Notes under the pieces: model-generated
The model's input: only the letters and a program-made list of their open reading frames with translations
What the model was told of the DNA's origin: nothing
Database searches by the model: none
Origin: Limnobacter sp. MED105
Lineage (GTDB): Bacteria > Pseudomonadota > Gammaproteobacteria > Burkholderiales > Burkholderiaceae_B
DNA length: 64,000 nucleotides
Assembly (NCBI RefSeq): GCF_000170915.1
Contig: NZ_ABCT01000001.1
Span: 62,001-126,000 of the forward strand
Reading direction: 5' to 3'
Part shown: piece by piece, positions 8,212 through 17,609 of the stretch
Layout of the letters: every line of letters begins with the position of its first letter
How positions within the stretch are numbered: the first letter of the stretch is position 1
Made by a program: the position numbers and the translations under genes

Positions 8212-9177
8212 TTAGAGCCGTGCCTGCGGGTTTGCCTGTGCCATCAGCCGTTCACGGCTTCCCTGTATGGCGGCCTGAATTTTTGGCACCAGTTTCTGAG
8301 CCACCTTTTCGCCCTCCAGCAAAAACTCGTGTCGCTGGTCGAGGTTCAATGCGTCGGCATGCTGAACGCTGGGTTGTATCACCACATCGGCGCGGGCCAG
8401 CTCGGCACGAATGGCTTGCTGGCTCAGAATATTAATACTTTGATCCAGCAGCCCCCACCATCCCATCGCACCAGCTCCAGTGCGTGGTTTGGCAGAAATA
8501 TCCACAGCAATCACCACATCGGCACCCATTTCCCGGGCAGTCAAAACCGGTACCGGACTTACCAAACCGCCATCCACAAACTGGCGTTTTCCAATTCGAG
8601 TGGGCAAAAACACATTCGGAATGCTGCACGAGGCACGCACCGCCTGCCCCGCGTTTCCATAGTTGAACGCCACTTTCTCACCACTTTCAAGGTCGGTGGC
8701 CACCGCTGCAAAACGTATTGGAAACTGGTGAATGGCTTTGTTCTTCACCTGTGTATTCACATACTGCTGCAGTTTGTCGCCAATCAAAAAACCCTGGCTG
8801 CTCAAAGTCAGGTCGCGAATGTCGGCCTCCTGCATGCCCAAAGCCACGCTTTGCAATGTGTAGGCATTCATGCCGCTGGCATACAAAGCGCCCACAAAGC
8901 TGCCCGCACTGGTGCCCACCACAATGCTGGGCTTAATACCATGGTTTTCCAGCACCTTGATCACACCCACATGGGCAAAGCCTTTCACGCCACCACCACC
9001 CAATACCAAGGCAATCACTGGCTCGCGGGTTTTCGGGGCAACCGGGTCTTGAGCCTGGGCGGCCGGTACTGGTTCAGGCGACGGCGCCACGGGCGGTGCA
9101 ACCGTTGCACAAGCTGACAGCATCAAGGCCAACATAGACGCCAATAAAATGCCAAAAGGCTTGTTTTTCATACACAT
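8212..9177 (-). CDS. Patatin-like phospholipase lipoprotein (RssA-like)
   Basis: A 321-residue patatin-family serine hydrolase with a lipoprotein signal (Cys23 in LSAC). The oxyanion loop GGGGVKG is at 60-66, the nucleophile motif GTSAG at 88-92 (Ser90), and the catalytic Asp in DGG at about 202. It should act on membrane phospholipids or lipid esters from the periplasmic face. A Pro/Ala-rich linker joins the lipid anchor to the domain. A second ATG two codons in is an alternative start. It lies 22 bp upstream of the regulator gene on the same strand and may share its transcript. Confidence 0.88.
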   Translation of the reverse strand: MCMKNKPFGILLASMLALMLSACATVAPPVAPSPEPVPAAQAQDPVAPKTREPVIALVLGGGGVKGFAHVGVIKVLENHGIKPSIVVGTSAGSFVGALYASGMNAYTLQSVALGMQEADIRDLTLSSQGFLIGDKLQQYVNTQVKNKAIHQFPIRFAAVATDLESGEKVAFNYGNAGQAVRASCSIPNVFLPTRIGKRQFVDGGLVSPVPVLTAREMGADVVIAVDISAKPRTGAGAMGWWGLLDQSINILSQQAIRAELARADVVIQPSVQHADALNLDQRHEFLLEGEKVAQKLVPKIQAAIQGSRERLMAQANPQARL

Positions 9178-9361
9178 TTTTCAAAAACATATTAAGAACA
9201 GGATGCTACCGCAGTGCAGCATACTTGGGTTGACAGAATGCACTAACGGCGAATCGACCCGCAGGTTTACGATGAACTTCACCGCAACCCCCTGGTCCTA
9301 GAAAGGGCCGTGTAAGTTCAATAACGGCCTAATAGGGCAAACAACAGAAGGTGGAGACAAG

Positions 9362-11083
9362 ATGAACCGGGCAATCATACCGATTGCAACTGCTGTTGAC
9401 TTTGCGCAACAACAACGCGGAAAACCCAAAGGTCGGCAAGCTGCTGCACTCGACATGTCAGAAGTGCTGGCCATTCTGGGCCCCGGTGCACACCGCCGAG
9501 ACCTGCTCATTGAATACCTCCATCAGTTACAAGACCACTTGGGCTGTCTGCCCAAAACCCACCTGTCCGCACTCGCTGAGTGCCTGAAACTGTCTCAAAC
9601 CGAAGTATTCGAAGTTGCCACTTTTTATCACCACTTCGATGTGGTCGAGTCAAAGAACGCGGTGAACCACACTTTAACCGTGCGCGTTTGTAATGGCCCT
9701 TCTTGCTGCATGGCTGGTGCGGAAGAACTGATCGAAAAATTGCCAACACTCCTGGGCAGCACCGTGCGGGTTCAAGCTGTGCCCTGCATTGGTCGTTGCG
9801 AACAAGCCCCGGCTGTGGCTGTGGGTCAGCATGAAATGGGCTGGGCCAATCACCACCAAATCATGGAAGCGGCGTTTGGGCAACATACCAAGGCCTTGCC
9901 ACCGCACTGCGCCAGCGAACCCCAATACAAAGCCACTGGGGGTTATCAGCTTTTGCAAGCGTGTGTATCGGGGCAACGCACAGTTGAGTCGGTCATAGAC
10001 ACGCTGTCCAGTTCCGGTCTCCGGGGTTTGGGTGGCGCAGGTTTTCCGGCGGGGAAAAAGTGGGCCATTGTGCGCGAGCAAACTGCGCCCCGTTTAATGG
10101 CGGTGAACATCGACGAAGGCGAACCTGGCACCTTCAAAGACCGCAGCTACCTTGAACGCAACCCACATCAATTTTTGGAGGGTATGCTGATTGCCGCTTG
10201 GGCCGTAAACGCCAGCGCAATCTACATTTATCTGCGCGACGAGTACCACGCCTGCCGGTCCATGCTGCAAAACGAACTGGCCCTGCTCAAAGCCAAACCG
10301 CCAATGCCCAATATGCCCGTGATCGAACTTCGTCGTGGTGCAGGGGCCTACATTTGCGGTGAAGAATCGGCCATGCTGGAATCGATTGAAGGCAAACGGG
10401 GTTTGCCCCGGCTGCGCCCACCGTATGTGGCCCAAGTGGGTTTGTTCAACAAACCCACCCTGGTTCACAACTTTGAAACCCTGTACTGGGTTCCAGTCAT
10501 TCTTGAAAAGGGCGCACAGTGGTTCGCTTCGCAAGGTCGACACGGGCGTGGCGGATTCAGGTCTTTTTCTGTGTCAGGCCGGGTTAACAAACCCGGTATT
10601 CACCTGGCGCCTGCGGGCATTACCCTGAATGAACTGATTTCAGAGTACTGCGGCGGCATGCAGACTGGCCACACGCTTTATGGTTATTTGCCGGGCGGTG
10701 CATCGGGCGGAATATTGCCCGCAGTGCTGGCCGATGTACCACTCGATTTCGACACGCTGCAGCCCCACGGCTGCTTCATTGGTTCTGCCGCCATTGTGGT
10801 CTTCTCACAAGCCGACAGCGCCGTGAATATGGCCCGCAATCTGATGCGTTTTTTCGTACATGAAAGTTGCGGCCAATGCACCCCCTGCCGCACTGGCACG
10901 GCCAAAGCCCTGGCCTTGATTAATCAGCCCCAATGGAATGTGCCACTGCTACAAGAACTGTCCGCAGTGATGCGCGATGCCTCCATTTGTGGCTTGGGCC
11001 AGGCCGCCCCCAACCCGATCGACTGCGTCATTCGCTATTTCCCGCAAGAACTGGAATCCCGGCCAAAAGGCAAACAACCATGA
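9362..11083 (+). CDS. fdsB: NAD-dependent formate dehydrogenase, fused gamma-beta subunit (NuoE-NuoF-like)
   Basis: A 573-residue fusion. Residues about 30-170 are NuoE/FdsG-like with the 2Fe-2S ligands Cys110, Cys115, Cys142 and Cys146. From about 195 on it is NuoF/FdsB-like, with RGLGGAGFPAGKKW at 221-234 for NADH/FMN binding, GAYICGEESAML, and the 4Fe-4S ligands in SCGQCTPCRTG (Cys503, 506, 509) plus Cys543. It passes electrons from the formate-oxidising subunit to NAD+. GGTGGAGA precedes the ATG. Its stop overlaps the start of the alpha-subunit gene by 4 bp. In Cupriavidus-type fds operons fdsG and fdsB are separate genes; here they are one. Confidence 0.9.
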   Translation: MNRAIIPIATAVDFAQQQRGKPKGRQAAALDMSEVLAILGPGAHRRDLLIEYLHQLQDHLGCLPKTHLSALAECLKLSQTEVFEVATFYHHFDVVESKNAVNHTLTVRVCNGPSCCMAGAEELIEKLPTLLGSTVRVQAVPCIGRCEQAPAVAVGQHEMGWANHHQIMEAAFGQHTKALPPHCASEPQYKATGGYQLLQACVSGQRTVESVIDTLSSSGLRGLGGAGFPAGKKWAIVREQTAPRLMAVNIDEGEPGTFKDRSYLERNPHQFLEGMLIAAWAVNASAIYIYLRDEYHACRSMLQNELALLKAKPPMPNMPVIELRRGAGAYICGEESAMLESIEGKRGLPRLRPPYVAQVGLFNKPTLVHNFETLYWVPVILEKGAQWFASQGRHGRGGFRSFSVSGRVNKPGIHLAPAGITLNELISEYCGGMQTGHTLYGYLPGGASGGILPAVLADVPLDFDTLQPHGCFIGSAAIVVFSQADSAVNMARNLMRFFVHESCGQCTPCRTGTAKALALINQPQWNVPLLQELSAVMRDASICGLGQAAPNPIDCVIRYFPQELESRPKGKQP

Positions 11084-13818
11084 ACGCCTCGCAAATGATC
11101 CGCCTTCAGTTAAATGGCCAAACCGTTGAAGCGTTGCCCGGTGAAACACTGCTGCAAGTGGCGCAGCGCGAAAACATCGATGTGCCCCACCTTTGCAACA
11201 AAACCGGCCTTGAACCCGCCGGCAACTGCCGCGCCTGTGTGGTCGAAGTGGAGGGCGAACGCACTTTGGCTGCATCGTGTTGCAGGCAGGCCGCACATGG
11301 CATGGTGGTCCACACCGATTCAGGCAAGGCCATCGCCGCGCAGAAAATGGTGCTGGAACTGTTGCTGGCCGACATGCCCGATCACGCAAACCCCACGCCC
11401 TTAAAAACCGACAACGAGTTGACCCGTTGGTGTCAGCAAATGGGCATTGAAGGCACCCGATTCGAAGCGCGGGCAGCCGTGCCTGCTGACCTGTCCCACC
11501 CAGCCATTGCGGTGAACATGGACCATTGCATTCAGTGCACCCGCTGCGTGCGTGCCTGTCGGGAGGTGCAGGTTAACGATGTCATTGGACTGGCTTTTCG
11601 CGGTGAACACGCTGCAATTGTGTTTGATCAAGGTGACGCTTTGGCCCAATCCACCTGCGTGGCCTGTGGCGAATGCGTGCAAGCCTGCCCCACAGGTGCG
11701 TTGAGCCCGGCCAAACCTGCGGCACACCAGCCCGCGGATAAAACAGTGGATTCCATTTGCCCTTATTGTGGGGTGGGCTGTCAGCTCACTTATCACGTGA
11801 AGGACAACACCATTTTGCGTGTTGAAGGTCGACTAGGACCAGCCAACCACGGGCGCCTGTGTGTGAAAGGGCGTTATGGCTTTGACTACGTTCACCATGA
11901 ACAACGCTTGACTCAACCACTGATTCGCCGTGACGGTGTTGCCAAGAACCCAGTCAATCTGCTGAATCCTGAAGAGGTGAACCACGCGTTTCGCACCGCC
12001 ACGTGGGACGAGGCCTTGGCGTTGGTTGCGAAGAAACTAAACCACATCAAACATGCTCACGGTTCAAACGCGCTGGCGGGTTTTGGTTCTGCCAAGTGCA
12101 GCAATGAAGAAGCCTATCTGTTTCAAAAGCTGGTGCGTACAGGCTTCGGTACCAACAATGTCGATCACTGCACACGCCTTTGCCATGCCTCGTCGGTGGC
12201 CGCCTTGCTGGAGGGTATTGGGTCCGGCGCAGTGTCCAATCCGGTGATGGATGTCCAGCAGGCCGAGGTGATCTTCGTAATTGGCGCCAACCCCACCGTC
12301 AATCACCCCGTGGGCGCCACCTGGATTAAAAATGCTGTGAAAAACGGCGCCAAACTGATTGTGGCTGACCCCAGGCGTTCAGACCTGGCCCGGCATGCCA
12401 CCCATTTTCTGCAATTCAAAGCCGACAGCGACGTGGCACTGCTCAATGCCTTGCTGCACGTCATCATCAAAGAAAACCTGATTAATCAGGAATTCATCGA
12501 TCAACGCACAGAAGGCTTTGACGAGCTGAAGGCGAATGTAGCGGCCTACACGCCCGAAGCCATGTCACCTATCTGCGGCATTTCACCCACCGAATTGCGC
12601 GCAGTGGCCCGCCTGTATGCCGGCGCCAGCGCATCGATCATTTTGTGGGGTATGGGTATTTCCCAGCACACCCACGGCACCGACAATGCACGTTGCCTTA
12701 TTTCACTGGCGCTGATTACCGGGCAAATTGGTCGACCTGGCACGGGCTTGCACCCCCTGCGCGGTCAAAACAATGTGCAAGGTGCCTCGGACGCCGGGCT
12801 AATCCCGATGATGTTTCCAGACTACCAAAAGGTGTGCAATCCCGAGGCGCAACAACGGTTCGAATCCCTTTGGAACTCCTCACTTTCCAACACACCCGGG
12901 CTGACCGTGGTCGAAACCATGCAAGCCATTACCGCTGGCACGGTGAAAGGCATGTACATTCTGGGCGAAAACCCCGCCATGTCCGACCCCGATTTAAACC
13001 ATGCCCGCAAAGCCTTGGCTGCGCTCGATTTTCTGGTGGTGCAAGACATCTTCCTCACAGAAACAGCAAGCCTTGCCGATGTTGTTTTGCCCGCCAGCGC
13101 CTTTCCCGAAAAAACCGGCACCTTCACCAACACCGATCGCCTGGTGCAGCTTGGGCAACAAGCCATTGACCCGCCAGGGCAAGCACGTCAAGACCTGTGG
13201 ATTATTCAAAGCATTGCACAGGGACTTGGGCTGGACTGGCACTACCGCAGTGTAGAAGAAGTGTTTGATGAAATGCGCCACGCCATGCACAGCATTGAGG
13301 GCATCACTTGGCAACGCCTGGAACGCGAACATGCGGTGGTGTACCCCTGCGCCCATGAAGGGGACCCTGGCCAGCCTGTGGTATTTACCGAGCACTTCCC
13401 GACACCCAGCGGCAAAGCCCGACTGGTGCCCGCGCAATTCCGCCAAGCCGCCGAAACACCCGACACCGAATTTCCATTCGTATTGATCACCGGGCGACAG
13501 CTGGAACATTGGCACACCGGCAGCATGACGCGCCGTGCCAGCGTACTGGATGCCATTGAAGTTGAACCCACTGCATCGCTTCACCCCAACGATCTAAAGG
13601 CCTTGAACATTGAGGCGGGCGGCACCATTCGACTCCAATCCCGTCGCGGTGAAGTGCAACTATTTGCGCGAGCCGATGCGGGTACACCAGTGGGACACGT
13701 GTTTGTACCTTTTTGTTATGCCGAGGCCGCGATCAACAAACTGACGCACGCAGCGCTCGACCCCGACGGCAAAATTCCAGAGTTCAAATACTGCGCTATT
13801 GCGGTGCACAAAAAATAG
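11080..13818 (+). CDS. fdsA: NAD-dependent formate dehydrogenase alpha (molybdenum) subunit
   Basis: A 912-residue catalytic subunit oxidising formate to CO2. Domains in order: N-terminal 2Fe-2S (Cys39, 50, 53, 67), a NuoG-like region and two 4Fe-4S clusters (CIQCTRCVRAC at 150-160 and CVACGECVQAC at 193-203), a 4Fe-4S motif CPYCGVGC at 227-234, then the bis-MGD domain with molybdenum ligand Cys368 in RLCHASS, so it is not a selenoprotein. The start is the ATG overlapping the fused subunit stop (ATGA), not an upstream in-frame codon. No fdsC (sulfur insertion) or fdsD gene is nearby; if required, they must lie elsewhere. Confidence 0.92.
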   Translation: MNASQMIRLQLNGQTVEALPGETLLQVAQRENIDVPHLCNKTGLEPAGNCRACVVEVEGERTLAASCCRQAAHGMVVHTDSGKAIAAQKMVLELLLADMPDHANPTPLKTDNELTRWCQQMGIEGTRFEARAAVPADLSHPAIAVNMDHCIQCTRCVRACREVQVNDVIGLAFRGEHAAIVFDQGDALAQSTCVACGECVQACPTGALSPAKPAAHQPADKTVDSICPYCGVGCQLTYHVKDNTILRVEGRLGPANHGRLCVKGRYGFDYVHHEQRLTQPLIRRDGVAKNPVNLLNPEEVNHAFRTATWDEALALVAKKLNHIKHAHGSNALAGFGSAKCSNEEAYLFQKLVRTGFGTNNVDHCTRLCHASSVAALLEGIGSGAVSNPVMDVQQAEVIFVIGANPTVNHPVGATWIKNAVKNGAKLIVADPRRSDLARHATHFLQFKADSDVALLNALLHVIIKENLINQEFIDQRTEGFDELKANVAAYTPEAMSPICGISPTELRAVARLYAGASASIILWGMGISQHTHGTDNARCLISLALITGQIGRPGTGLHPLRGQNNVQGASDAGLIPMMFPDYQKVCNPEAQQRFESLWNSSLSNTPGLTVVETMQAITAGTVKGMYILGENPAMSDPDLNHARKALAALDFLVVQDIFLTETASLADVVLPASAFPEKTGTFTNTDRLVQLGQQAIDPPGQARQDLWIIQSIAQGLGLDWHYRSVEEVFDEMRHAMHSIEGITWQRLEREHAVVYPCAHEGDPGQPVVFTEHFPTPSGKARLVPAQFRQAAETPDTEFPFVLITGRQLEHWHTGSMTRRASVLDAIEVEPTASLHPNDLKALNIEAGGTIRLQSRRGEVQLFARADAGTPVGHVFVPFCYAEAAINKLTHAALDPDGKIPEFKYCAIAVHKK

Positions 13819-13833
13819 GGAAAACCCTGGCTT

Positions 13834-13860
13834 TGTCAAACTTTAATGAATAAAGTGACA
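13834..13860. promoter_or_regulatory. Inverted repeat between fdsA and the next gene
   Basis: TGTCA-AA-CTTTA, a 5-base loop, then TAAAG-TGACA pair as two 5-bp blocks with a 2-base bulge. It lies 16 bp after the fdsA stop. There is no T-run, so it may be a weak terminator or an operator for the following gene. Confidence 0.35.
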
Positions 13861-13972
13861 CAGAACAGGTGATACCTCTTTGCCCGCTTTTGGACAAATT
13901 CACAGTTTGTGACATGTTTAAGGTCAAAGAAAAATCGAAATGCACCCGAACCGTGCGTTCTGGAGACCTGTC

Positions 13973-15841
13973 GTGGCCTTGCAAATTACTGCCTCACCCA
14001 ACTTGATAACGCCTGCGCTTGACCGCGGGATCAAGAACAACATTGCCCGCAAATCGGGCAATAAACACGTGCATGGTGACACTTACAAACAGCGCACCAC
14101 CTGGAAAAAAGTATGTGACTTTGTGGGCTCAACGCGCGCCGTTAACGTTGTCGGCAAAGCGCATTTTGAATCCAAACAATACTCCGAAGCCGCCATTTTG
14201 CGCAAAGACTACCAAGCCACGCAAAAATCGGAGGTGCTGGGCCGCGATCTGACCGACAAGGAATACGACGACGCGGTGTGGAATTCCACCGGCGTTCAAA
14301 GCCGCTTGATGCGTGAAGACTATATTCGCTACAGCCCGAACTACTACAGCAAGGAAAACGGCACCACCTCACGCAATCTGTGGGCTCGCCGATTCTCCAA
14401 ACTAAGCCATTGTTTGCATGGTTTGTGTGAAATGAATGCAGCACCCACGGGTATGACCTATAACGTGATGCGTAATGCCGGTACAAGTGGTGTTGATGAG
14501 AAAAGTACCAAAAACAAAATTCTCATGTTCGGTTTGCTGGGTTTTATTGGTGTAGCCACTACTGAATTGTTGACCGCAATACGTGGCCTTTCCAGCAACA
14601 GTGCCACTTTCCTGGGTCAAGGTATTCTGGGTTTGCTGGTCGCATTCCCGGTGGCTTCCTCTGCCTTGGGGTTCTTGGGGTTTTGTGCAGGGCTGGCCAG
14701 CCAAATTGCGGTTCAAAAACACAAAGTAAATCCGAAACAAAAAGAAGATTTGTCAAAAGACGTCAGCGAGAATCTCCAAAAAATACTGTCGCAACTCAAA
14801 TCCATCAAAGACAAACCCGAGCTGATTCAAGTCATGGCCAAAGCCATGCAGGGCAAGCACCATGTGCTGAAGAAAATCGGGCCAGGCAGTGTGGATGCTC
14901 AAGGTATTCCCACTATTCTAAATTCCTCTCTCGCAGCAATCGACCCTGTTAAAAGCGACCTGGAAAACATGCAGGCGCTCAGAAATGCTTTGGGGCAATA
15001 CATGCAGGTGGAAAAGCCAAGCGCTGAATCTGCAACCCTGTGGGCGCGCTACCGTTATGCCAAAGCAATAACCACCAAAGAAAGCCATTACGTCGCGCTG
15101 GCCAGCACCGTTGACCACATGGAAATTGCAAACCCCCACGCAAAAGCGATGAAGGACGCGCGCCGACAAACCGAAGAAATTGCAGCACCTGCCTTACACA
15201 ATTTCGTGCTGAGAACACTGGCTTATCCAGCAACTTTGCTTGATCGCGTGGCCAACACCCAAATAGCGCCCACCTTGCGAAAATGGGCCAGCGAAAGCTA
15301 CCAAAAAGAACAGATCAAGAAAATGAGTGATCCCGACCGAGCCTCAAAGAACTGTTTCAAAGGCGAGTACATGGCCAAAAATATTCACCAATATGGTCCC
15401 GTAACCCGTGCATGCATCAAAATTGCTGAAGGCATGCGTTTGTTCAACATGAATGTGGTCTTGGCTTCGAACGCCAACCTGTCACGAATATTCAACAACA
15501 TTGCGCTTCTGGCCCACAACGCAGTCGGCACCAGCCCAGCCTCACGTTCCATGTGCAACAGTCTTGGGCGTTTCTTTGGGGGCGCTGTACTGGCGATCAT
15601 CTTCGGCACTTTCATTCCGATAGCGGCCGACGCAACAGGAGGCCCGTCAACCGTCAGCACCAATGGGAATTTTCCGGTGAATTTTTCCATGACCAACATT
15701 GGTATATTGATGTTCTTGTTGTCTGCACCCACGTTGCTGGTTCAAGGGCTTGCGCACGTCGCAGCGCGTGTAGAAGGCTGGAATGGCAACATCGCCAAAA
15801 CCGTTCCAAACGGAGTTCCTGCATTTCAATTTTCGCGCTGA
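13973..15841 (+). CDS. Unrecognised large protein with paired hydrophobic segments
   Basis: I do not recognise this family. The frame could start at an ATG at 13940 (633 residues), but the GTG used here has GGAG seven bases upstream (622 residues). There is no signal peptide. Numbering from the ATG, hydrophobic segments lie at about 194-214, 226-258, 546-565 and 586-606, so two membrane hairpins flank a roughly 290-residue, mostly hydrophilic, helical, Lys/Gln-rich middle. The N-terminal 190 residues are basic and polar. It stands alone between fdsA and cfa. A translocator- or effector-like membrane protein is one possibility, but nothing in the sequence proves it. Confidence 0.7.
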   Translation: MALQITASPNLITPALDRGIKNNIARKSGNKHVHGDTYKQRTTWKKVCDFVGSTRAVNVVGKAHFESKQYSEAAILRKDYQATQKSEVLGRDLTDKEYDDAVWNSTGVQSRLMREDYIRYSPNYYSKENGTTSRNLWARRFSKLSHCLHGLCEMNAAPTGMTYNVMRNAGTSGVDEKSTKNKILMFGLLGFIGVATTELLTAIRGLSSNSATFLGQGILGLLVAFPVASSALGFLGFCAGLASQIAVQKHKVNPKQKEDLSKDVSENLQKILSQLKSIKDKPELIQVMAKAMQGKHHVLKKIGPGSVDAQGIPTILNSSLAAIDPVKSDLENMQALRNALGQYMQVEKPSAESATLWARYRYAKAITTKESHYVALASTVDHMEIANPHAKAMKDARRQTEEIAAPALHNFVLRTLAYPATLLDRVANTQIAPTLRKWASESYQKEQIKKMSDPDRASKNCFKGEYMAKNIHQYGPVTRACIKIAEGMRLFNMNVVLASNANLSRIFNNIALLAHNAVGTSPASRSMCNSLGRFFGGAVLAIIFGTFIPIAADATGGPSTVSTNGNFPVNFSMTNIGILMFLLSAPTLLVQGLAHVAARVEGWNGNIAKTVPNGVPAFQFSR

Positions 15842-15924
15842 AATTTCACGCCAACAACGGGTTTGGCAAGCACCATTCAAGTCTGCAATAATCAGTTTGT
15901 CGTCATAGCCACTTCACAGGTCCT

Positions 15925-17085
15925 ATGAAAACAAACACCCACGATTTAGTCGATGCCCAAAGGGTGCCCAAGCCCATTGCCAGTCTTTTACACAGCGCTG
16001 GCATACACATCAATGGCGCCGAACCCCACGACATTCAAATACTCGATGAACGCTTGTTCAACGCAGTACTCAGCCATGGCTCTCTAGGCCTGGGCGAGGC
16101 CTACATGAACGGATGGTGGACAGTCGAGCGGCTCGATGAAATGATGTTTCGCCTGATGCGCAACAACGCGGATGAACACACCAAAGCCTGGACCAAAATG
16201 CAATGGTTGATGTTGGCTTTGCGTGAGAAGGTCATCAATCTGCAAGCACCTACTCGCGCCTTTCAAGTGGGCGAACACCATTACGACACAGGCAACGATT
16301 TGTTCGAAGCCATGCTTGATCCGCTGATGATTTATTCCTGCGGATACTGGGAAAGTGCCAATAATCTGGAACAGGCCCAGCTCCACAAACTCGACATGAT
16401 TTGCCAAAAGTTGCAGTTGCAGCCTGGCGAAAAACTGTTGGACATCGGTTGCGGCTGGGGTGGGCTGGCCTGGTATGCGGCAAGCCATTTTGATGTGCAA
16501 GTGCTGGGCATCACCGTGTCGGCCCAGCAGCAACAATACGCCCGTGCGCGTTGTGCCGGTTTGCCTGTAGAAATTGAATTGATTGATTACCGCAACCTGC
16601 AAGGGCAGTTCGACAAAGTGGTGTCTGTGGGTATGTTTGAACATGTGGGTTTGAAAAACTACCCGGCCTATTTTGATGCGGTACATCGGCTGTTAAAACC
16701 CGATGGGCTGTTTTTATTGCACACCATTGGTGGTTTTAACAAAACCGAGGCTACCGATCCCTGGATCGACAGATACATTTTCCCGAACGGAAAAATTCCT
16801 TCACCCAGCGAAATAACTGAGCACATTGACGGCAAACTGGTGCTTGAAGACTGGCACAACTTTGGCTCCGATTACGATAAAACTTTGATGGCCTGGCATG
16901 CCAATGTTGAAAAAGCCTGGCCTGCACTCAAAGCAAATTACGACGAACGCTTTCACCGCATGTGGACGTATTACCTGATGACCTGCGCGGCCTACTTCCG
17001 TGCCCGAAAGGGCATGCTGTGGCAACTGGTTCTCAGTCACCGCGAGCACCCACAGGTTTACCGAAGCAAACGACCCCGGTTCTGA
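15925..17085 (+). CDS. cfa: Cyclopropane-fatty-acyl-phospholipid synthase
   Basis: A 386-residue enzyme, near the 382 of E. coli Cfa, that adds a methylene from S-adenosylmethionine to unsaturated phospholipid acyl chains. Seen: the N-terminal region with GSLGLGEAYMNGWW (52-65), HHYDTGNDLFEAMLDP near 118-133, YSCGYW, the SAM-binding LLDIGCGWGG at 171-180, and VSVGMFEHVG. The C-terminus has the usual WTYYLMTCAAYFRARK. An ATG follows AGGTCCT. It acts at the cytoplasmic face of the inner membrane, typically in stationary phase or under acid stress. It is upstream of the MarR operator region on the same strand. Confidence 0.93.
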   Translation: MKTNTHDLVDAQRVPKPIASLLHSAGIHINGAEPHDIQILDERLFNAVLSHGSLGLGEAYMNGWWTVERLDEMMFRLMRNNADEHTKAWTKMQWLMLALREKVINLQAPTRAFQVGEHHYDTGNDLFEAMLDPLMIYSCGYWESANNLEQAQLHKLDMICQKLQLQPGEKLLDIGCGWGGLAWYAASHFDVQVLGITVSAQQQQYARARCAGLPVEIELIDYRNLQGQFDKVVSVGMFEHVGLKNYPAYFDAVHRLLKPDGLFLLHTIGGFNKTEATDPWIDRYIFPNGKIPSPSEITEHIDGKLVLEDWHNFGSDYDKTLMAWHANVEKAWPALKANYDERFHRMWTYYLMTCAAYFRARKGMLWQLVLSHREHPQVYRSKRPRF

Positions 17086-17097
17086 ATTCATTCGATT

Positions 17098-17115
17098 TAT
17101 TACACACACGTAATA
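17098..17115. promoter_or_regulatory. MarR-type operator 1
   Basis: TATTACACACACGTAATA is a near-perfect palindrome: 7-bp arms with a 4-base centre and one mismatch. It matches the second site 44 bp downstream in arm sequence and spacing. It lies 12 bp after cfa and upstream of the MarR gene. Confidence 0.75.
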
Positions 17116-17141
17116 ATTGACTCCTCTCTTTCATTCCCATA

Positions 17142-17159
17142 TATTACGCATACGTAATA
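17142..17159. promoter_or_regulatory. MarR-type operator 2
   Basis: TATTACGCATACGTAATA is a perfect 7-4-7 inverted repeat ending 12 bp before the MarR start codon, so a bound repressor would cover the promoter downstream edge or the ribosome binding site. With operator 1 it implies autoregulation. Confidence 0.8.
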
Positions 17160-17171
17160 GTTGGAATCCAC

Positions 17172-17609
17172 ATGGATCGTCGTCTTTTCTTCATGCTCAA
17201 CCGGGCACGCGCAGTGCTTTATCGCCACGCGGACAGTGGTGTTGAACAGGCCATTGGGGTGCCCGCCGCGCAAGTTAGTTTGCTGTTTGCACTGGATAAA
17301 TTTCCACAAGCTTCCATGCAAGAACTTGGTGAAGTACTTGGCTTAAATAGCTCTGCCATGACAGGTCTGGTACAGCGCATGAAAGTTGCCAAGCTGATTG
17401 AACGGGTGGTTTCACACGAAGACGCCCGCGTGGCTCATCTGCGAATGACCAACAAAGGCAGGGACAAGATGATTGCAGCCAAACCCCTGTTGGCCAAGCT
17501 GAACAAACAATTGGTCGAAGGTTTTAGCGTAGACGAAATCAACACCGTGCTTAAATTTTTGAACACTGTACACACACGTTTCTCGCAACCCAAAGGAGAC
17601 ACTGAATGA
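17172..17609 (+). CDS. MarR-family transcriptional regulator
   Basis: A 145-residue winged-helix regulator with the MarR layout: an N-terminal dimerisation helix, AAQVSLLFAL, the recognition region MQELGEVLGLNSSAMTGLVQRM, and the wing AKLIERVVSHEDARVAHLRMTNKGRDKM. Two matching palindromes in the 60 bp upstream are its likely binding sites. Its stop overlaps the start of the first thioesterase gene (ATGA), so three genes form one unit: regulator plus two hotdog proteins. The likely inducer is a lipid, acyl-CoA or aromatic compound, judging from the neighbours; that is inference. Confidence 0.9.
   Translation: MDRRLFFMLNRARAVLYRHADSGVEQAIGVPAAQVSLLFALDKFPQASMQELGEVLGLNSSAMTGLVQRMKVAKLIERVVSHEDARVAHLRMTNKGRDKMIAAKPLLAKLNKQLVEGFSVDEINTVLKFLNTVHTRFSQPKGDTE

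Noticed and set aside
12856-12868. A tRNA T-loop-like sequence (GGTTCGAATCCC) in fdsA
   Set aside because: No acceptor stem, D-arm or anticodon arm can be folded around it, and it lies in conserved coding sequence.
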